Source of the DNA: Acanthopleura granulata
Lineage: Eukaryota > Mollusca > Polyplacophora > Chitonida > Chitonidae
Reading direction: 5' to 3'
DNA: 64,000 nucleotides
NCBI GenBank assembly: GCA_016165875.1
Contig: JABBOT010000080.1
Location: 42,841,477 to 42,905,476 of the forward strand
Shown here: piece after piece, positions 34,549-49,000 of the stretch
Layout: each line of letters begins with the position of its first letter
Numbering within the stretch: position 1 is the first letter of the stretch
The notes under the pieces: generated by a model
Told to the model about the DNA's origin: nothing
What the model saw: the letters and a program-made list of their open reading frames with translations, nothing else
Databases searched by the model: none
Made by a program: the position numbers and the translations under genes

Positions 34549-34795
34549 TTAGCGAGCTAATGCAGCGCAATGACTGAAGCCTCCCACCAATGCGATTGCT
34601 GTGAGTTCAAAACCAGTTCATGCTGGTTTCCTCTCCGGCTGTACAGGGGAAGGTTCACCAGCAACCTGCGGATGGTTGTGGGTTTCCCTCGGGCTCTGTC
34701 CGGTTTCCTCCCGCCATTATGCTGGCTGCTGTTGTGTAAGTGAAATATTCTTAAGTACGGCGTAAAACACCAATGAAATAAATAAATAAATTCAT
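34549..34795 (+). mobile_element. SINE family A, the most complete copy with tRNA-like head
   Basis: The head reads GGTTAGCGAGCTAATGC (worn A box) then TGTGAGTTCAAAACCAG (B box-like). The body has CCTCTCCGGCTGTAC, CAGCAACCTGCGGATGG and GGTTTCCTCCCGCC, followed by GTGAAATATTCTTAAGTACG and an AAATAAAT tail. This copy defines the family as tRNA-derived. Confidence 0.92.
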
Positions 34796-34942
34796 TTAAA
34801 ATAAACTTTTCACTAGCATAACATTCCATATCTGAATTCTCTTTGGAAAAAATGCCTGTGGATGTAACTTATTGACTTCTTGCATCAATGAGTGTTAATT
34901 AATTAACAATGTGATTATTTAATCATGCTAATAGCACTTTAG

Positions 34943-35034
34943 TTTTCCCCCTACCATAATCCTGGCTGCTGTCCTATAAGTGAAATGTTCTTGAGTATGG
35001 CGTAAACCACCAATCAAATAAATAAATAAATAAT
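34943..35034 (+). mobile_element. SINE family A, 3' fragment
   Basis: It carries CCCCCTACCATAATCC, GTGAAATGTTCTTGAGTATG and an AAATAAAT tail, about 150 bases after the fuller copy at 34549. Confidence 0.85.
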
Positions 35035-35816
35035 AGCCCTTTAGTCACAGGTTGTTTCTTGACACTATAATACATACAATTCATACTGTGGCTCATACGC
35101 TGCATATGGAAAAGACAAAACTTCAAACACACAGAAGACTGACATAATACTGGCTAATCATGTTACCTGTACATGAACAAGGTACCTGTAATCTGATAGG
35201 GTGGCAAAACATCAAAGACATACACCTGTAGGAAAATTACACTTCGCAGTGGGAACTAAGGTTGGTGCTACTACACAATGTGTGACTGCATATTACATCA
35301 AGCACTGGAGATTTTATTATCACTGTTTGGGCTGAAATTGATTATTGTAAAATTCCCACCAAGAACTGGATTAACAGTGTTATTTATAAACATAACATCT
35401 GTTCAATAAATTTTACCTTTTGATAAGTAGATAGGAACTGACTCTGGAGGAGAGTGTTTATCTTTGGTTACCAATGTCACAGAGATAATTCTCTAAGCAG
35501 TCACGTTTTTGACACCTTTATTGCTGCATACACTGTCATGTCTCCACTGACAAAAAAGGAAAATGTATCAGTACATATAACACAGGAGAGAAAGTCTTAT
35601 ATAAATAAGTATCACAAGGTATCCACGGTCCCACTAATTGTTACAGTATAATTTGCCTGTGCTCCACATCAATAAACTTTTCTCTGTCATCCAATAAAAC
35701 CTAACTGAGATATATCCACACCGATATACATGTGCTTTTATTGACCTCTCTGATAACACATGTACCAATACTGTCATTTAAAACTAGCGGCAATCTGATA
35801 AACTTGCATTCATTTC

Positions 35817-35905
35817 CTTATTTATTTGATTGGTGTTTTATTCCGTACTCGTGAATATTTCACATATACGATGGCAGCCGGCATTATGGTGGTTGGAAAC
35901 CCACT
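35817..35905 (-). mobile_element. SINE family A, 3' fragment
   Basis: The plus strand reads TTATTTATTTGATTGGTGTT, GTGAATATTTCACATATACG and GGCATTATGGTGG, then stops. Confidence 0.85.
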
Positions 35906-36835
35906 GGCTTTTATTATGCAGACCTAATAAATACATAAATGAATATATTTTTCTTTTTTTCCAGAAGTGTTGATTTGTTCAACAATTGTTGTGGGTTCAC
36001 TACTGACTTCAGAAGTATACTGTCACGCACTTCTGCACACCCTTTCTTTTCAGAATACAGGCCTGTTCCAAGTTTTACACAGCAATGCCTCACTGAAAGG
36101 CCATGTCAATGACTCCAGATCTGAAGTTCTATGTGGGAGACTATACTGCCAACCAGGACAGCAATTAGCTAACAGTGCATAGTGACTCTAAATCTGGTTC
36201 ACATGTACTTTAGCATCATCAGTGACAGACTGACAAACCTAGCTACCCTATCCCAATTTTTATCGCATTCATTTAAAGACCGCTCTGTGTTGTGCTTCAT
36301 TAATTCCCAACAGAAAAATGCAGGCCTATATTGAGGATGTTATGTTCCATCACATAATTTTCATTGCCCTGGGAGTCGTTAATGGAAGGCCAACCAATGA
36401 AAAGGGGTATCAATTGGCAAATGTAAAAACACTGTCCTAGTCCAATCCTATATCACACCATCAGACACATGGGTTTACTACATCAATAGCTTCTAGGCCT
36501 ACCATGAACTACACATGCCCTTTATCCAGAACTTGTCACTTGTCAAAATGTAACTTCATGAGATCGAGACAAAAGTATTTCTACTGAATTTGCTCTGAAA
36601 TTCAACCCAGTAAGATGAACACATCTCCACGGAGAAATATAAATGTGGAATGTACATGTATACTCCTACTGAGTGACTGAAATCCACTGCATACATGTAG
36701 ACCTATCGTGCTGCTCCACCAAAACACCATGCTGAAGACACACCCATCTTGTCTATACAGGTACTAAACCTATCCCCTTACGGTGACTGCTAACAGAGTA
36801 CAAAAAACTGTGTAGTGCACTTTTAACCTGACATT

Positions 36836-37000
36836 TATTTATTTAATTATTTGATTTGTGGGAGTCCGAGGGAAACCCACGACCATCAGCAGGCTGCTGG
36901 CTGACCATCCCATGTACATGTATGAATGGAGAGGAAGCCGGCATGAGCTGGGCTTGAAGCAGTGACTGCACTGGTGAGAGGCTCCTGGGTCATTGTACAG
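36836..37000 (-). mobile_element. SINE family A copy with internal deletion
   Basis: After the TTTATTTATTTAATTATTTG tail the CTTATACGACGG block is missing. The rest is present: GAGGGAAACCCACGACCATC, CTGCTGGCTGACC, GGAGAGGAAGCCGGCATGAG and the head-side GGTGAGAGGCTCCTGGGTCA. Confidence 0.88.
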
Positions 37001-38157
37001 CAAACATGCTTGTGGTCTCACAAAAGATGACCAAACAACAACCACTGCAGGTGAACTTCCAGTGCTGTAAATGAAAGTAAATCTGCATGCAGTCTGATGT
37101 CACTTATCACACATTTTCCAGTCTGCATGCAGACATCAGTAATCATATTTGTCTATGTTATTGCTTGCTATCTGTACAAGATATGTATAAGTCGAACACA
37201 GTATATACACTTGCTGATATTAAATAAGGCAACAAAGAACCAATTGTAGGTGACTTTACCAAGTTCCCAATAGTTTTACTGTTTGACCAATCATATAAGT
37301 ACATCCTTAGTGATTCAGTACAATGACTACATGTAATTAAAAATCGAAGTTTGCAACAACAATTAAATAAACAACATGTTTGCAATAAAATACATTTTGC
37401 AGAGAATTATATAGCAGACTTCTTTGTAAAACTCCACAGGCTATGAAAAATATATTTCTCTGAATATACTGCTCCAGTCTCAATACAAAGGTTTGGCTAA
37501 ACATTAAAGTAACTAGGAATATAATCAGCAGGAGTTTAATAAAGGAACTCTGTTTTTGTTCCTATACATTTGGGCTTGTCTTTGTATCCAAGAAATACAT
37601 CACAAGGACACTCATGTACATAATACTGGGAACCTCATAAGTGCTTCAACCAATGAAAAGCTTTTAAGTTTTGTGTTACATCCTGAACATGTAATTAGGT
37701 CAGATACTCCATATCAGGTAAACTAGACGGCTATAGTTCTGTTCTGTTCTGTTCCAGGAATTCTTTAACAAAGAACATCCTGAAGTAGAATGTGGTGTTT
37801 TTTTTGTTTCTAAGGTTCCTGGTTACACCTCTCTGTTAGGAACAGGATTCTAGGTTTGTTTTGTGGTTTCTACAGGGTATGTTGTTTTGAAAATATAGGA
37901 GTACAAGTGAACATTAATCTATATATGTATGCGTAATATGTATAAGAAAACTGTATTAGAAAACAAGGCACAAGAGATCATAATAACAGAGGTGGGAAGC
38001 AGAGGGGGAAGGGGAACCACTGAATGGGTATTTTAACGGTAGTTGTCAAATTCCTCCTGAAATATGAAACTATACTTAATGGCACTAAATGGCAGATCAG
38101 AGTTTATTAGTGTCTAATCTAAGGGCATCCCACCAGGCATGCCAGGCTGGAAAACAT

Positions 38158-38310
38158 CTGTTAAACATGTATCTCTATATATCTTAACACCTGTTAAACA
38201 TGTATCTCTATATATCTTAACACCTGTTAAACATGTATCTCTATATATCTTAACACCTGTTAAACATGTATCTCTATATATCTTACTAGCTGTTAAACAT
38301 GTATCTCTAT
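38158..38310 (+). repeat. 33-bp tandem repeat, about 4.6 copies
   Basis: CTGTTAAACATGTATCTCTA then TATATCTTAACAC repeats almost without change. The last unit shifts to ACTAGC. Confidence 0.97.
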
Positions 38311-38773
38311 TTTAAATGAAAAGTTATCAAGGAAGAGAGCAGGCAGCCCAGGGACTTTCATCTAGTTAACATGGAACCTTAACACTAGCATTCCTGGAGT
38401 TGTCTCATTTGTTTAATTTTCAAAATGTTCAATTTAAAAAACAAAACAAAAACAATTTTACTAGCCTGTTTGCTGTGCTAGTCAAACTGGCAAATGAGCA
38501 CAAGCACATCTCATTCACAGTTGCTGTTTATCAAACATCTTTTTTTGTCTATCATGACCCACTGAACTGCATGAGAGGCCGCATGGTTATTGGAACAGCT
38601 GGGTAGTCTGACCACGTTTCTCACAAGCACATAGGTGTACTTACATGTAAAGGGATGTTTGGCTATGTCACTTCTTACATTTCCGAGAAATAGAAGGATT
38701 GCTTGTGTTGTACCTGAATCTGAATTGAAGGGTATACCTGTGAACTAGGTCTTTTCTGAAGGTGAGGAGGCAG

Positions 38774-38810
38774 CGGGTGGGGGGTCGAGGGTTGGGGTGG
38801 GGGTGGGGGT
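38774..38810 (+). other. G-quadruplex-prone G-rich run
   Basis: Six G-runs of three to six bases are separated by one to four bases. This fits a parallel G-quadruplex motif on the plus strand. Confidence 0.7.
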
Positions 38811-39565
38811 TGTTATTGGTGTGTGTACTGGATGATGTACATTACATTCAGTTGTTAACATGAATGTCCCCTTTATACTCAACCATCCAAGGTATTTCAT
38901 ATATTATGGACAGCACACAGAGTCTACATTTACATGCTCCTGGCATGGTGCCAGATACGAAAACTTTTATTACCTAGATCATCTTGATCTGAATTTAATT
39001 ACTTATATTTGAACAACAATTAGAATGCAATACCACCTAATGTTAGGACAGTGCAAAAGGTTTTGACAGATGGCTGTTATTCCCTTTCGCGAGAGCTACA
39101 TATACAGTACATGCATAATGCACCGTCTGTGAGTTGGCCGTCATACGGTGAGATAGCAGATTACTGAGGGCTTCTTCACTCGCTGATATGATGCAATTAT
39201 CTACCTTACCATTAATTCTGCTCTGTGCTTAAACAGGTACAGTTTAACAAGAAACAAATTAAACAATGTACATATCTGGCTCAAAACACCTGGAGTCCAT
39301 AATTATGACTTCAACTGACTTTGCAAAGTACCGTTACATGTAATTTGAGTGAACCGATTGTCAGTCATCTGTACATTTCAAATACAATTCAACAGAATTA
39401 CTTCTTTTGTTTATTTCAGCCTTTATTAGGCATACAATATTTAATTCTGGAAAAATCAGTAAACGAGTTAGCTTTGTTTATTCAGTATGATTTCTATTCT
39501 TATTTAGCTATAGGAAATACTGCCACAGAAATAGCACTTAACTGTCCTCTGCTTCAGTTATTTAA

Positions 39566-39644
39566 GTTGCAAATACATGTACACAAATGGTATTGTTTCA
39601 GTTCTCTATGTTGCAAATACATGTACACAAATGGTATTGTTTCA
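39566..39644 (+). repeat. 44-bp-spaced direct duplication
   Basis: GTTGCAAATACATGTACACA followed by AATGGTATTGTTTCA occurs at 39566 and 39610. Confidence 0.95.
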
Positions 39645-41854
39645 ATCATTTGATGAAATTTTTTTGCAAATTTGTCATCATAAGTCTTCAATATGTATAC
39701 AGGCTCAACATATTAGTAGCAAACTGAACATGTAAATAGGTGTGTATGTTGGCATGTAAACATTACGGGATACAAAGTGCATGTCTTGATATATCAATAT
39801 GTAAACACCGGGAAGTTGAGCCAAGTAACCTTTCCTCTTATAGCCTACTTGGCAGAGTGCCAAGCTTCTACAGCCAGGGCTGTGTGATCATCAAATGTCA
39901 ATAAACAAAGGTATTTGAAAGATATAGATTGTGGATGAATGATTTGTAAACACTACAACAGCATGGCTCCACTGATGTTCAGTGCATTTCTGATGGCCTT
40001 GTGTTGTATTACAGAGATAAGGTATACTATAATTATTAACCCTGGGGGAGGCCTTCAAATACATAAGAACACTAAGTAGTCACGTAGGCCAGTAGCAGCA
40101 CATACAATGGTGACAGGCGGCTTACAGGTCAACATACCTGGTGTTGTCCCGACAAATATCTGTCTAAAGACTGTCTGAAAACATTCCAAAAAAATTCAAG
40201 GCAGGCGAGTAAACAAAACTAAATAGGAGTTGTTTGTCAACAGCAACTTAACCTTTGGTAGATGAATACATAACCTAATTACCAGCCACTAAAGTACTTT
40301 TCCTACCTATACCTGCAGATCTTCCTAAAAAGTACTAGATTTAAGTGCAATATATTCATATAATCCTCTAAGTACCATTTAAATAACACATGTTTTAGTT
40401 TCAAAATCGTTGTGAAACTGACAGCATCTTATTCAGGATTTAACATAATCATGACTGACTGTAATGATGTTCACTTGTGGTAAGTGTTACCCGAGGGTAC
40501 AAATGCTGATCATTTGTCACTTTTAAACTGCTTATAAATGACAATCAAAATTCTTAATTACGACTTTAAACAACACTCAATTAAATAAATAATTAACATA
40601 CATGTCACTGTGACAAATTTAAATTTATGCTAATTTATTTAGAAAGGGTTGAGCTTAGTTGACCAGCTATAATTAAGCAATCTCATGAGTTGCTAAAAAG
40701 AGAAGCTTGTTTTAATAATAAACAATTGACAATTAAAGGCCATGCAAGTGTTTTCAGTGATTTTTAAGCAGTCAGGCTGGTCTTCCATAAGTGTAACTGA
40801 TGGCTGATGAATATTAAATTATGCAAAGTCACTTAAAACAAATATGTACAATATAGTCTTGGTTGAAAATTCAATAACTTAAACTTTAGTTAACCCCTGT
40901 CTGACCAAAACTGTCTATTTCCTTCTGACCTTCTGACCTCTTCACCTTCATCACTACTACCTCTACATTAACGATTCTCTGAACTTTTAATTCAACTTGA
41001 ATACTGCTCTGGCTGTCCATGTTTGGGTTCCATATGATCAGGCCAAACACATAAAATGATTATTATTCCTACATGTCACATGGTAAATAAGTTCCTGTCA
41101 TCACCTGATTGTTCAAAGGTGCATCTTACCATTAGCTGTTAATTATAATTCATCCACTAGACACAAGAGACAATGTGAATAATTGGACTTGCGTAATTCA
41201 TGTTACACTGCGATACTTTCAATTCCCCAAAAGCTTTCACGGAGAAAAATCCTGCTAGAACAAATAGCCAGAATAAATTTGAAAACAATTAGATAAAGCC
41301 ATCATGCAGGTACATTTTCTTTGACTGCTACAAGGAGTTATTTGGCCTGCAGCACCAGAAAACATGCGCATGAAAACTTTTAACAGCCTCATGTCCTTTG
41401 ACACATATCTGCATGCAGCAACCTGCTGTCATTTATTGCATGAAACTGTACCACAGACCTGTACATTGTGTTATCTAGTTCCATCAGCACACTGTATTGT
41501 GCACTTTCATAGACTTTTCCTCATCCATTATGCCACTAATATGAAAGCCCCTCTGTCCCCGTCTCTTTAACATCAAGGCCGTATAAAGAGCCTTACGAAA
41601 ATAGCATTCAAGTCAAAGGTAGTAACAAGTGTGCAATGTCAGCAAATGAGTTCAAGATTTGCCTCTAAACTGAGAAGTGCTGGGGCACTGATTGGATAAT
41701 GTTTCCACACAGACATTGTATATATAAGTTGTTGGCACACTATATGATAAATTTATTATTATTACTGTTATTTTACACTTGTAGTTAAAGTATATGAGAA
41801 TTTTTTCTGTTTTGCATACAGCTGAAAACTTTTGGGCCGGACTTGATACCACGA

Positions 41855-42095
41855 TCACACCTGGGCGTTACCAAGGTGACAAAATGCTACGACACCATTT
41901 CCAGCAGCCACACTAAAAACAGTAGTGATCTGCATTGACTGACTTTGAGATAAGTTGCAGAGAAAAGTGAAAGCCACACGAGGTTGTATATATTATTTGA
42001 TACATATTTTGGGGGTTGAAGTTGGCAAATTTACAACACAATTATATAGTATGACATATGAAATGATGCGCTCATGTAATCCTCGGGTGACTTCC
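41855..42095 (+). repeat. Dispersed repeat D, copy 2
   Basis: Collinear with 10950-11190: TACCAAGGTGACAAAATG, a CATTTCCAG block, GTTGAAGTTGGCAAATTTAC and GAAATGATGCGCTC in the same order. Confidence 0.55.
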
Positions 42096-43195
42096 AGTGG
42101 TTTGGGGGCTGATCATGTTATAGAAGCAAACAAGTTGATACAGATCAATGTCATTACTCATACTGTCACCTTTCTAAACTTTCCCACTTTTGAGTCGTTC
42201 TTTTGCACAGCCATATTTCACAAAAGCCTCATAATAACTACAATTCAAAAAGCAAGCCAGTTCTTGTACTGCGACATCAATCTTCCTTTGATGCAGTTTG
42301 TCAGCTCACATCTCAGTCTTCTGCAGCCTCAAGTACTTGTTTTTTGTTGAATGAAACCATTAGTCCAGACGAAATCTAGCACTTCCATCAGAACATTTCC
42401 ATACAAATTTCATTCTCTGATGTACAAGAATTTCTCAAACTTATATCCTAACTCAGAAACCATCCAAATTAAGATTTGCATAATCACAATTCATCAGTGT
42501 GTCCTCATTTGAATGATGTTTCCACTCACATTACATACATAGAGGTCTTCTTTTAACTCTTGACACCCCCACTAGAGACCCTCTTGTGGTCAACCGAGAT
42601 GTTCAAGCAATCTGAAATGCTGTCCTCCCCCTCCCACCCCTTGGTAGCCTCAAAGTGCACCCTTCTACCCCCAGCCCCTACATCCTCCCTATGCTGGGTG
42701 ATTTATGGGCTGTGGGTGGAGCCACCCTCACACAGTCCTGGTGACCTCCAGGATTGGACACAAAGTCAAATTAAGGTCACTAGGTGAAGTCTATCAATCA
42801 TTCTTGGTGGGCTGTCCCATTCTAAACCCCTAGGGGGTAAGTGTCAATAAAGAATAACTCATTTGAATCAGGATGGCGGTAACAGCTGCAGAATTTACAT
42901 ATAAATTCAAAGAGAAATGGTCATATTTCTGAATGAAAAAGTACTTCTGTTAGAGCAGACAGTTTGAACATTTAGATATTTAAAGTTGTAATTTGCGGAG
43001 ACATATAGTATTTGTTATGGTCAGAATTTAACAGTTTCATTGTCTAAAAGTACAAATGCCCCTCTCCCGCCCCCCAAAAAACTCCAGATGGTAAAGGATG
43101 ATATCTATGTTTCCAAAAGTGCTTTATAAAGCAATAATTTCTTTGAACCCTGAGAATGTAAAATCATTCACATTATGCTAAAGAGAACGAAAATT

Positions 43196-43608
43196 GCAGC
43201 CATGTACACATGGACAGACATATACAGACCCGCAGCCATGTACACATGGTCAGACATGTACGGACGGACGTGCAGCCATGTACACATGGACAGACATGTT
43301 CGGACCTGCAGCCATGTGCACATGGACAGACATGTTCGGACCTGCAGCCATGTGCACATGGACAGACATGTTCGGACCTGCAGCCATGTGCACATGGACA
43401 GACATGTTCGGACCTGCAGCCATGTGCACATGGACAGACATGTTCGGACGTGCAGCCATGTACACATGGACAGACATGTTCGGACCTGCAGCCATGTACA
43501 CATGGACAGACATGTTCGGACGTACAGCCATGTACACATGGACAGACATGTTCGGACCTGCAGCCATGTACACATGGACAGACACATACGGACGTGCAGT
43601 CATGTTTT
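43196..43608 (+). repeat. Minisatellite, 36-bp unit, about 11.5 copies
   Basis: Units read GCAGCCATGTrCACATGGAC then AGACATGTTCGGACCT. The central four to five units carry CCATGTGCACATGG, a perfect 14-bp palindrome. Flanking units carry GTACAC instead. The end units are the most diverged. The 36-bp period keeps five frames open for 110-180 codons, so these frames are not evidence of genes. Confidence 0.97.
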
Positions 43609-45929
43609 CAGGTTGGCTAATTCTTGGGGGCTTATGCCACTGTTGTTTTACAGGTAATTCATTTTGCCATGGGTATTTATGTGAGTTCTACCCAGTATCT
43701 TCCACGTTATTGGAAGCTGTTCACGAGCTGTTCAAATACTCACTGTAATATATCAATATACATATTTCAGTATATGGGTACGTATTCAAACGCTTGTCTG
43801 TTTCGAATGCTGAGTATATCGTGACGTACAGACAGCTCCCAAAAAGAAAAAAAAAAAACAACAAATTCATGCAATCCTGACCTTATAAACATTTCCCAGC
43901 AGAAAGCAATCAGGAAAGAACTCCAAAATTCGGAGAAGATATGGTTCACGTACACATATGGCTTTCATGAATCCAGAATATTACAACAACAACATACAAT
44001 TAATTAAATTATAGACACCTTTGCATGTAATCACAACCAGTATTTTATACATTTCATGTAATTGCTGTCCACAAAAGAATCAGAAGAGTAACGCATGTAA
44101 TAGTATTTTCATTCTGTAAGATGCCAGTTTCAATACATTATGATGCTATTCAGAATGGGTCTGTCAGAATTGTTCTGTGGTGAAGCTTGTTGCATGCTGG
44201 GTAATGACCCTTCTGAAGCACAAGGGGGTTTGCAGAGGCATTCATTGATGCACAGAAAGCATACCCCTGGGACAATCACTGAGAGTGAACTCAGAATGAC
44301 ACTGGATCCTCTCAGTCCCAGATTCCCCCTCCTCCCACCCTGAATCCCGCATGACAAGTCCCAAAGCCACATTCCATTAACTGGCCTGTTCATGATACCC
44401 CAGCAGCCAATGCCTTAATGAAGGAGAAAAAGCAAGAAAAGGATCAATTACTCCAGGACTCAACATGCTGCATGTACCACTACAGTTCACTCACGTCCCC
44501 TGATCGCGCCACTCATGCCCTCACTACAGGCTTTCCATTGATGCCATCTTACAGTGAGAGAGCAGATGGCATCTTTGAATATTCATCACAGAAACACGCA
44601 TCATAAGAGTGTGCTGTGCATCTGTCCGAATGCCCTGATAACTATCAGTTACAAATGTTGTTTCTACACAAGCACTAAACTCTGATTTGTTTTCCCCCCA
44701 AAATCATGTTTGTGTGGAAATTACATACATACATCAATTGACCTGAAATTTTGATCATGTCTAAGTTACTCATTCAGAGTGATTCTGATATTTCTAATCC
44801 TCTTAAGGACTGTTCTGTGGTTTGTTTTGAAGGGTGATTGATATCCAACTGGTAAAAAGTTAAGTCTGCACCAAACTGAAAGTGATATCTAATGATCATT
44901 TTAAGCCTGAAATCTTATCAAAAATACAGTATTCCATGTACTGAAAAAAAAACCCCCTGAAAACCCATCGTGTAAGTACAGGCTCCTGTAATTTTTTGGA
45001 CGTACAATGATAAGGTTATCACCATACAGACTTGAACATCTGTGTTAAAATGGCATGTGTCTTGAATATGGAAAAAGTCTCACATCACAGTATCAAAACA
45101 AATGTCACTCAGGAGTCTTCAAATGATATCAATAACAAGACACATACATCTACATCCATGTACAGGTAACTGCTATCATATTCTACATTAGGCACTTGTC
45201 CACTCATGAGGTACAAATACACACAGGTACGTTATATTCATTAAAGTAATTCCTTGCAAACCAGATACGAAGATTAAAAACCAATAGATCATTTATCTTC
45301 TTTAGATAGTTTTCTAAAGTACTGGACAAAGTCTCAGCCAGTGCTGTTTCGTCTGTGTAAGCGGTCAAATATTTGTAAATATTAATACAGACTAATTTGG
45401 TTAAATTAAAGAAGGAAGACTAGATCTTCACCAGCTTTGTGTACACATTAACTGGGTTAAGGCATATTTTAAGGGCACTGTTTTGGTAGGATAAATTTAA
45501 AGATATACATATCTCTTACTCGCAGTCTGTCTCTTCAGGCAGTCGTCACAACACCACAAAACATACATTATCTCCAATAATTAAATGCATGTCTGATTAT
45601 TCAGCAGGGCTATTATTTCAGTGCATCTGGGGCGCCTGCACCCGTTATAGCAAACAGAAGAAGTAAGGAAAGCTTTGAGCAGACATATCTGCAGTATTGG
45701 ACAGTGGAGTGGTAGAGCAGTGTGACATTGTAAATTGCCCAATAAAGCAGCCTGGCAGATAAGCAAGCCTCTAATCATAACCCACCACCTGTAGCTGATT
45801 AACAGATAACTCATAAATGTATTATTTAGTATACATCTGAATTATGTTATTTACTTTTGGTGAAATCAGAAACCAGCATCACATTTCTAGACCTGTATTC
45901 ATTAACACGCCAAAACACCATATTTTCCT

Positions 45930-46050
45930 TTAATTTATTTCTTGTGTATGTACTTAAGACTATTTCACTTATATGACATGCTATGGCATTATGGTGGGAG
46001 GAAACCAGGCTGAGCCTGGAGGAAACCCAGACCATCTGCCAGCTGCTGAG
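45930..46050 (-). mobile_element. SINE family A, worn fragment
   Basis: The plus strand shows ACTATTTCACTTATATGACA, GGCATTATGGTGGGAGGAAA and GGAGGAAACCCAGACCATCT. Confidence 0.8.
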
Positions 46051-49000
46051 TCATATTGTGCTGTTCCAACACCCTATGCACTAATTCAGGAAATCCTCAA
46101 TTTCCTCTATAGTGAAAGATGTACAGCTTATATAAATAAGATTGTGTTTCATTTTTTCTGAAGGCTTGCATGGTTTTTCCTACAGGTTTTCCTAACTATA
46201 TTTATTTCTGTATTTGACTGATTGGTGTTAATGATACTGTATTCATTGTTTCCACATGTTTACCTCACGTTTTTCACAAGATCCTACCTTATGACAGACA
46301 GATTAATTTACAACATTAAAATCTTATTTGTATGTACAGCTTAATGAGGAATTGAATGTTTACAGAATGTTACCGCTGAATATCCCGGAATGTTCCAGAA
46401 CTGTGGATAACAGGCCACTTCCTTCAGGCTGTCTACAGATTAACACTGTCTGTCCCTTTGTTAGGTATCTCTTGAACTAATGTCACAAAGCCTGTACTTC
46501 ACAATAAAAGTTTATTTCGGCTCTCTGTATGGTCTGCCTCTCTTACCTGAGGATGAAACAGCTTGAAATTTATAGCTGGATAGCCTAGAGCACTTAAACG
46601 CTTCAAGCTCTTTTAATGATAAAACTACTTTCTGCAGAAAAGAGAAATTTCAATGAGGGAGGACAGCCTAAGGGTTACTCCACAAATGACCCTTACAAAT
46701 GATCCCCACCCCCTCCCCTTTGTCTCCTGATTCCCCGCCCCTCTCCGCCAGTCTCCTTGAGGCTGGGTTGTATACTGTCTCACAAAATTTGGCACATAAG
46801 TGACACTCTGTACTAATACTATCAACCAAGTCAATACAACAATACATGAGGGTGTGGAGGATCATAGCGCCTTCCTTCCAGAAAATTTCCAAAAGCATTG
46901 GCCTGTAGAAATGCACCTTCAGAAGGACACAAAGCCTTCAAATGATACTTCTGATGCCATTACTTAAGTTTTTCTAATAAAAACAAAATAATCACACTTT
47001 GCAAGGAAGAGGTCCTATCAGATGAAAGAATAATTCAGAATCACACAAAATGTAATTAGCTGAATTTTACAGCAGACAATGACCTTCTCAACTTCACTTC
47101 ACACTCTTATGCCTGAACTACTAATTGTACCAAAAACAACACAAGTCACATGTCGCCATTACGGTTGCAGTTTTAACACAAACTTTCTCATACATTTTCA
47201 CCCTTATGTCTTCTTCTGAAAGTCGTAACAGGGCAAGTTGTCTGTACCTCACCCAAGTCACCCTCCTACATTTTAAGGGGCTCCCTTGTGGATTAAGGAC
47301 AGGAGAAAACAGGGGCACCAGTGCTGACCTTTGTATTCATGAAGGGACAATGTAAATAATTCAGTTACATTAGCCATTCATGAGCACCTTGCCATTTATC
47401 AGCTTATCTGAGCTTTAAAGTCTTTCTCTTAATGGTAGTTAAGGGTAAATCCACCATACAGCATAGGCCTTAATCCTTTACTTTATGGGGTGCAGTAATA
47501 AAACTGCTGGTGGGAATACCATGGTGACTCAATCAGCATGTGTCTGAAGACACCCAGAACTTGTGTCCTAAGCCTAGAGAGCCAATCCTAACTCAAGTTC
47601 ACATTCATTCACAAACTTGTCCTCTCTCCTTTTTTCAAGTCACACTCCCAAGCAAACATCTCACAACTCTTTGGGGGTTAACCACAGTTCAGTAGTTTAC
47701 AAGGTAGGACTGGCCTCTGATTGGCTAAGACCAAGACTGAAGTCATACCCACAAAAAAGGGGAACCCCCTCCAACACCCCCAAAAAAGGTCCTGAAGCCA
47801 AACACAGGGAAATATAAACACAGTCAGATAAACATACTACTAGTATTCTATTTATTAACATATACAGTGGACACTTTACCTCAAACACACAAACACACTC
47901 AATGTTCTAAATGTTAAAAAATCCTGAATAAAAATTTAGTACCAGTTCTATAATTGGCAACAGAACCTATTACAGGTACATGAATGAATTACGCATGTAT
48001 ATTAGCTGTTTAATTTATATATCTGGCTTGGGTGTAACTCAAGAAATTACTTCATCCACAGGACCAGTTTTGATTTTATGGCCAGAGTAGGGCTAATCCT
48101 ACATATAAACTGCCTTTTTTTTATTCAAGAATGAACTTTCAGTAACTTTTCCCTAAAACTGCTGATTTTTGATCATGACTGCATGATGTTCTTTGTGACA
48201 TCTTCCTGATAAAACCATATACATACACCTGCAACTAATCATCTGAATTGGGTTTCAGGACAAATTCTTGTTTTATTTGGGGGAAAACACACGGATGTAG
48301 GATTAAAAATTTAAAGGTAAGTTGAAGTTTAAAATAAGAATTGATTTCCAAACACTTCCCAACTCTGTTCTTATTCTTAAAGTCATTGATTTACTAGGAA
48401 TTCATAGACAAATAAGAATATTTTACTTCCAGTATATATGAAGATAATAGTGGAGATAAAAAAAAAACATAACATACAGTGCCCAAAGAAAACATCTCAT
48501 AAATTTCAACTTATATAAGCAACAATTCAGAAACTCCCAGAAACTAGTGTTGCAGCCATTAAACTGCTTTATCAGTGAGGGTTCTCTCGCTGTTTTTAAT
48601 TTGATGGAAGAAATATTTGCTGACCACATTTTTTGGTCGGATCTAAAACAAAAAAAAAAAAAACAACACTTTCTTGAAAGAATTAATTTTCGTTGTAAAA
48701 ATTATGCAAAATTAGATTTTTGTTCAATGCAAAATTTCATCCTGCATAACAACAGCCAGCAGCCATCACACAGTGATGACTGCGGAATTGCTGTGGCTTG
48801 TGTTCCCGGCGCCATTCTGCAGATGAAATGCTTGCAGGATTTCTTGTAACCACAAAATTATGGCAGTGTGATAAAGCAACCACATTTTTGTTACTGGAAA
48901 TTTTCCAAGACCGATAAGCAATATGCGCTAAGAATAGTTTTACAGCATTAAGAACAGTTCTAAAATAGATGCAAACCAATTACTGCAGAGTAAAAATACA

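Noticed and set aside
43168..43748. Five overlapping frames of 110-184 codons on both strands
   Set aside because: They arise from the 36-bp array. Several frames being open at once is the mark of a repeat, not a gene.
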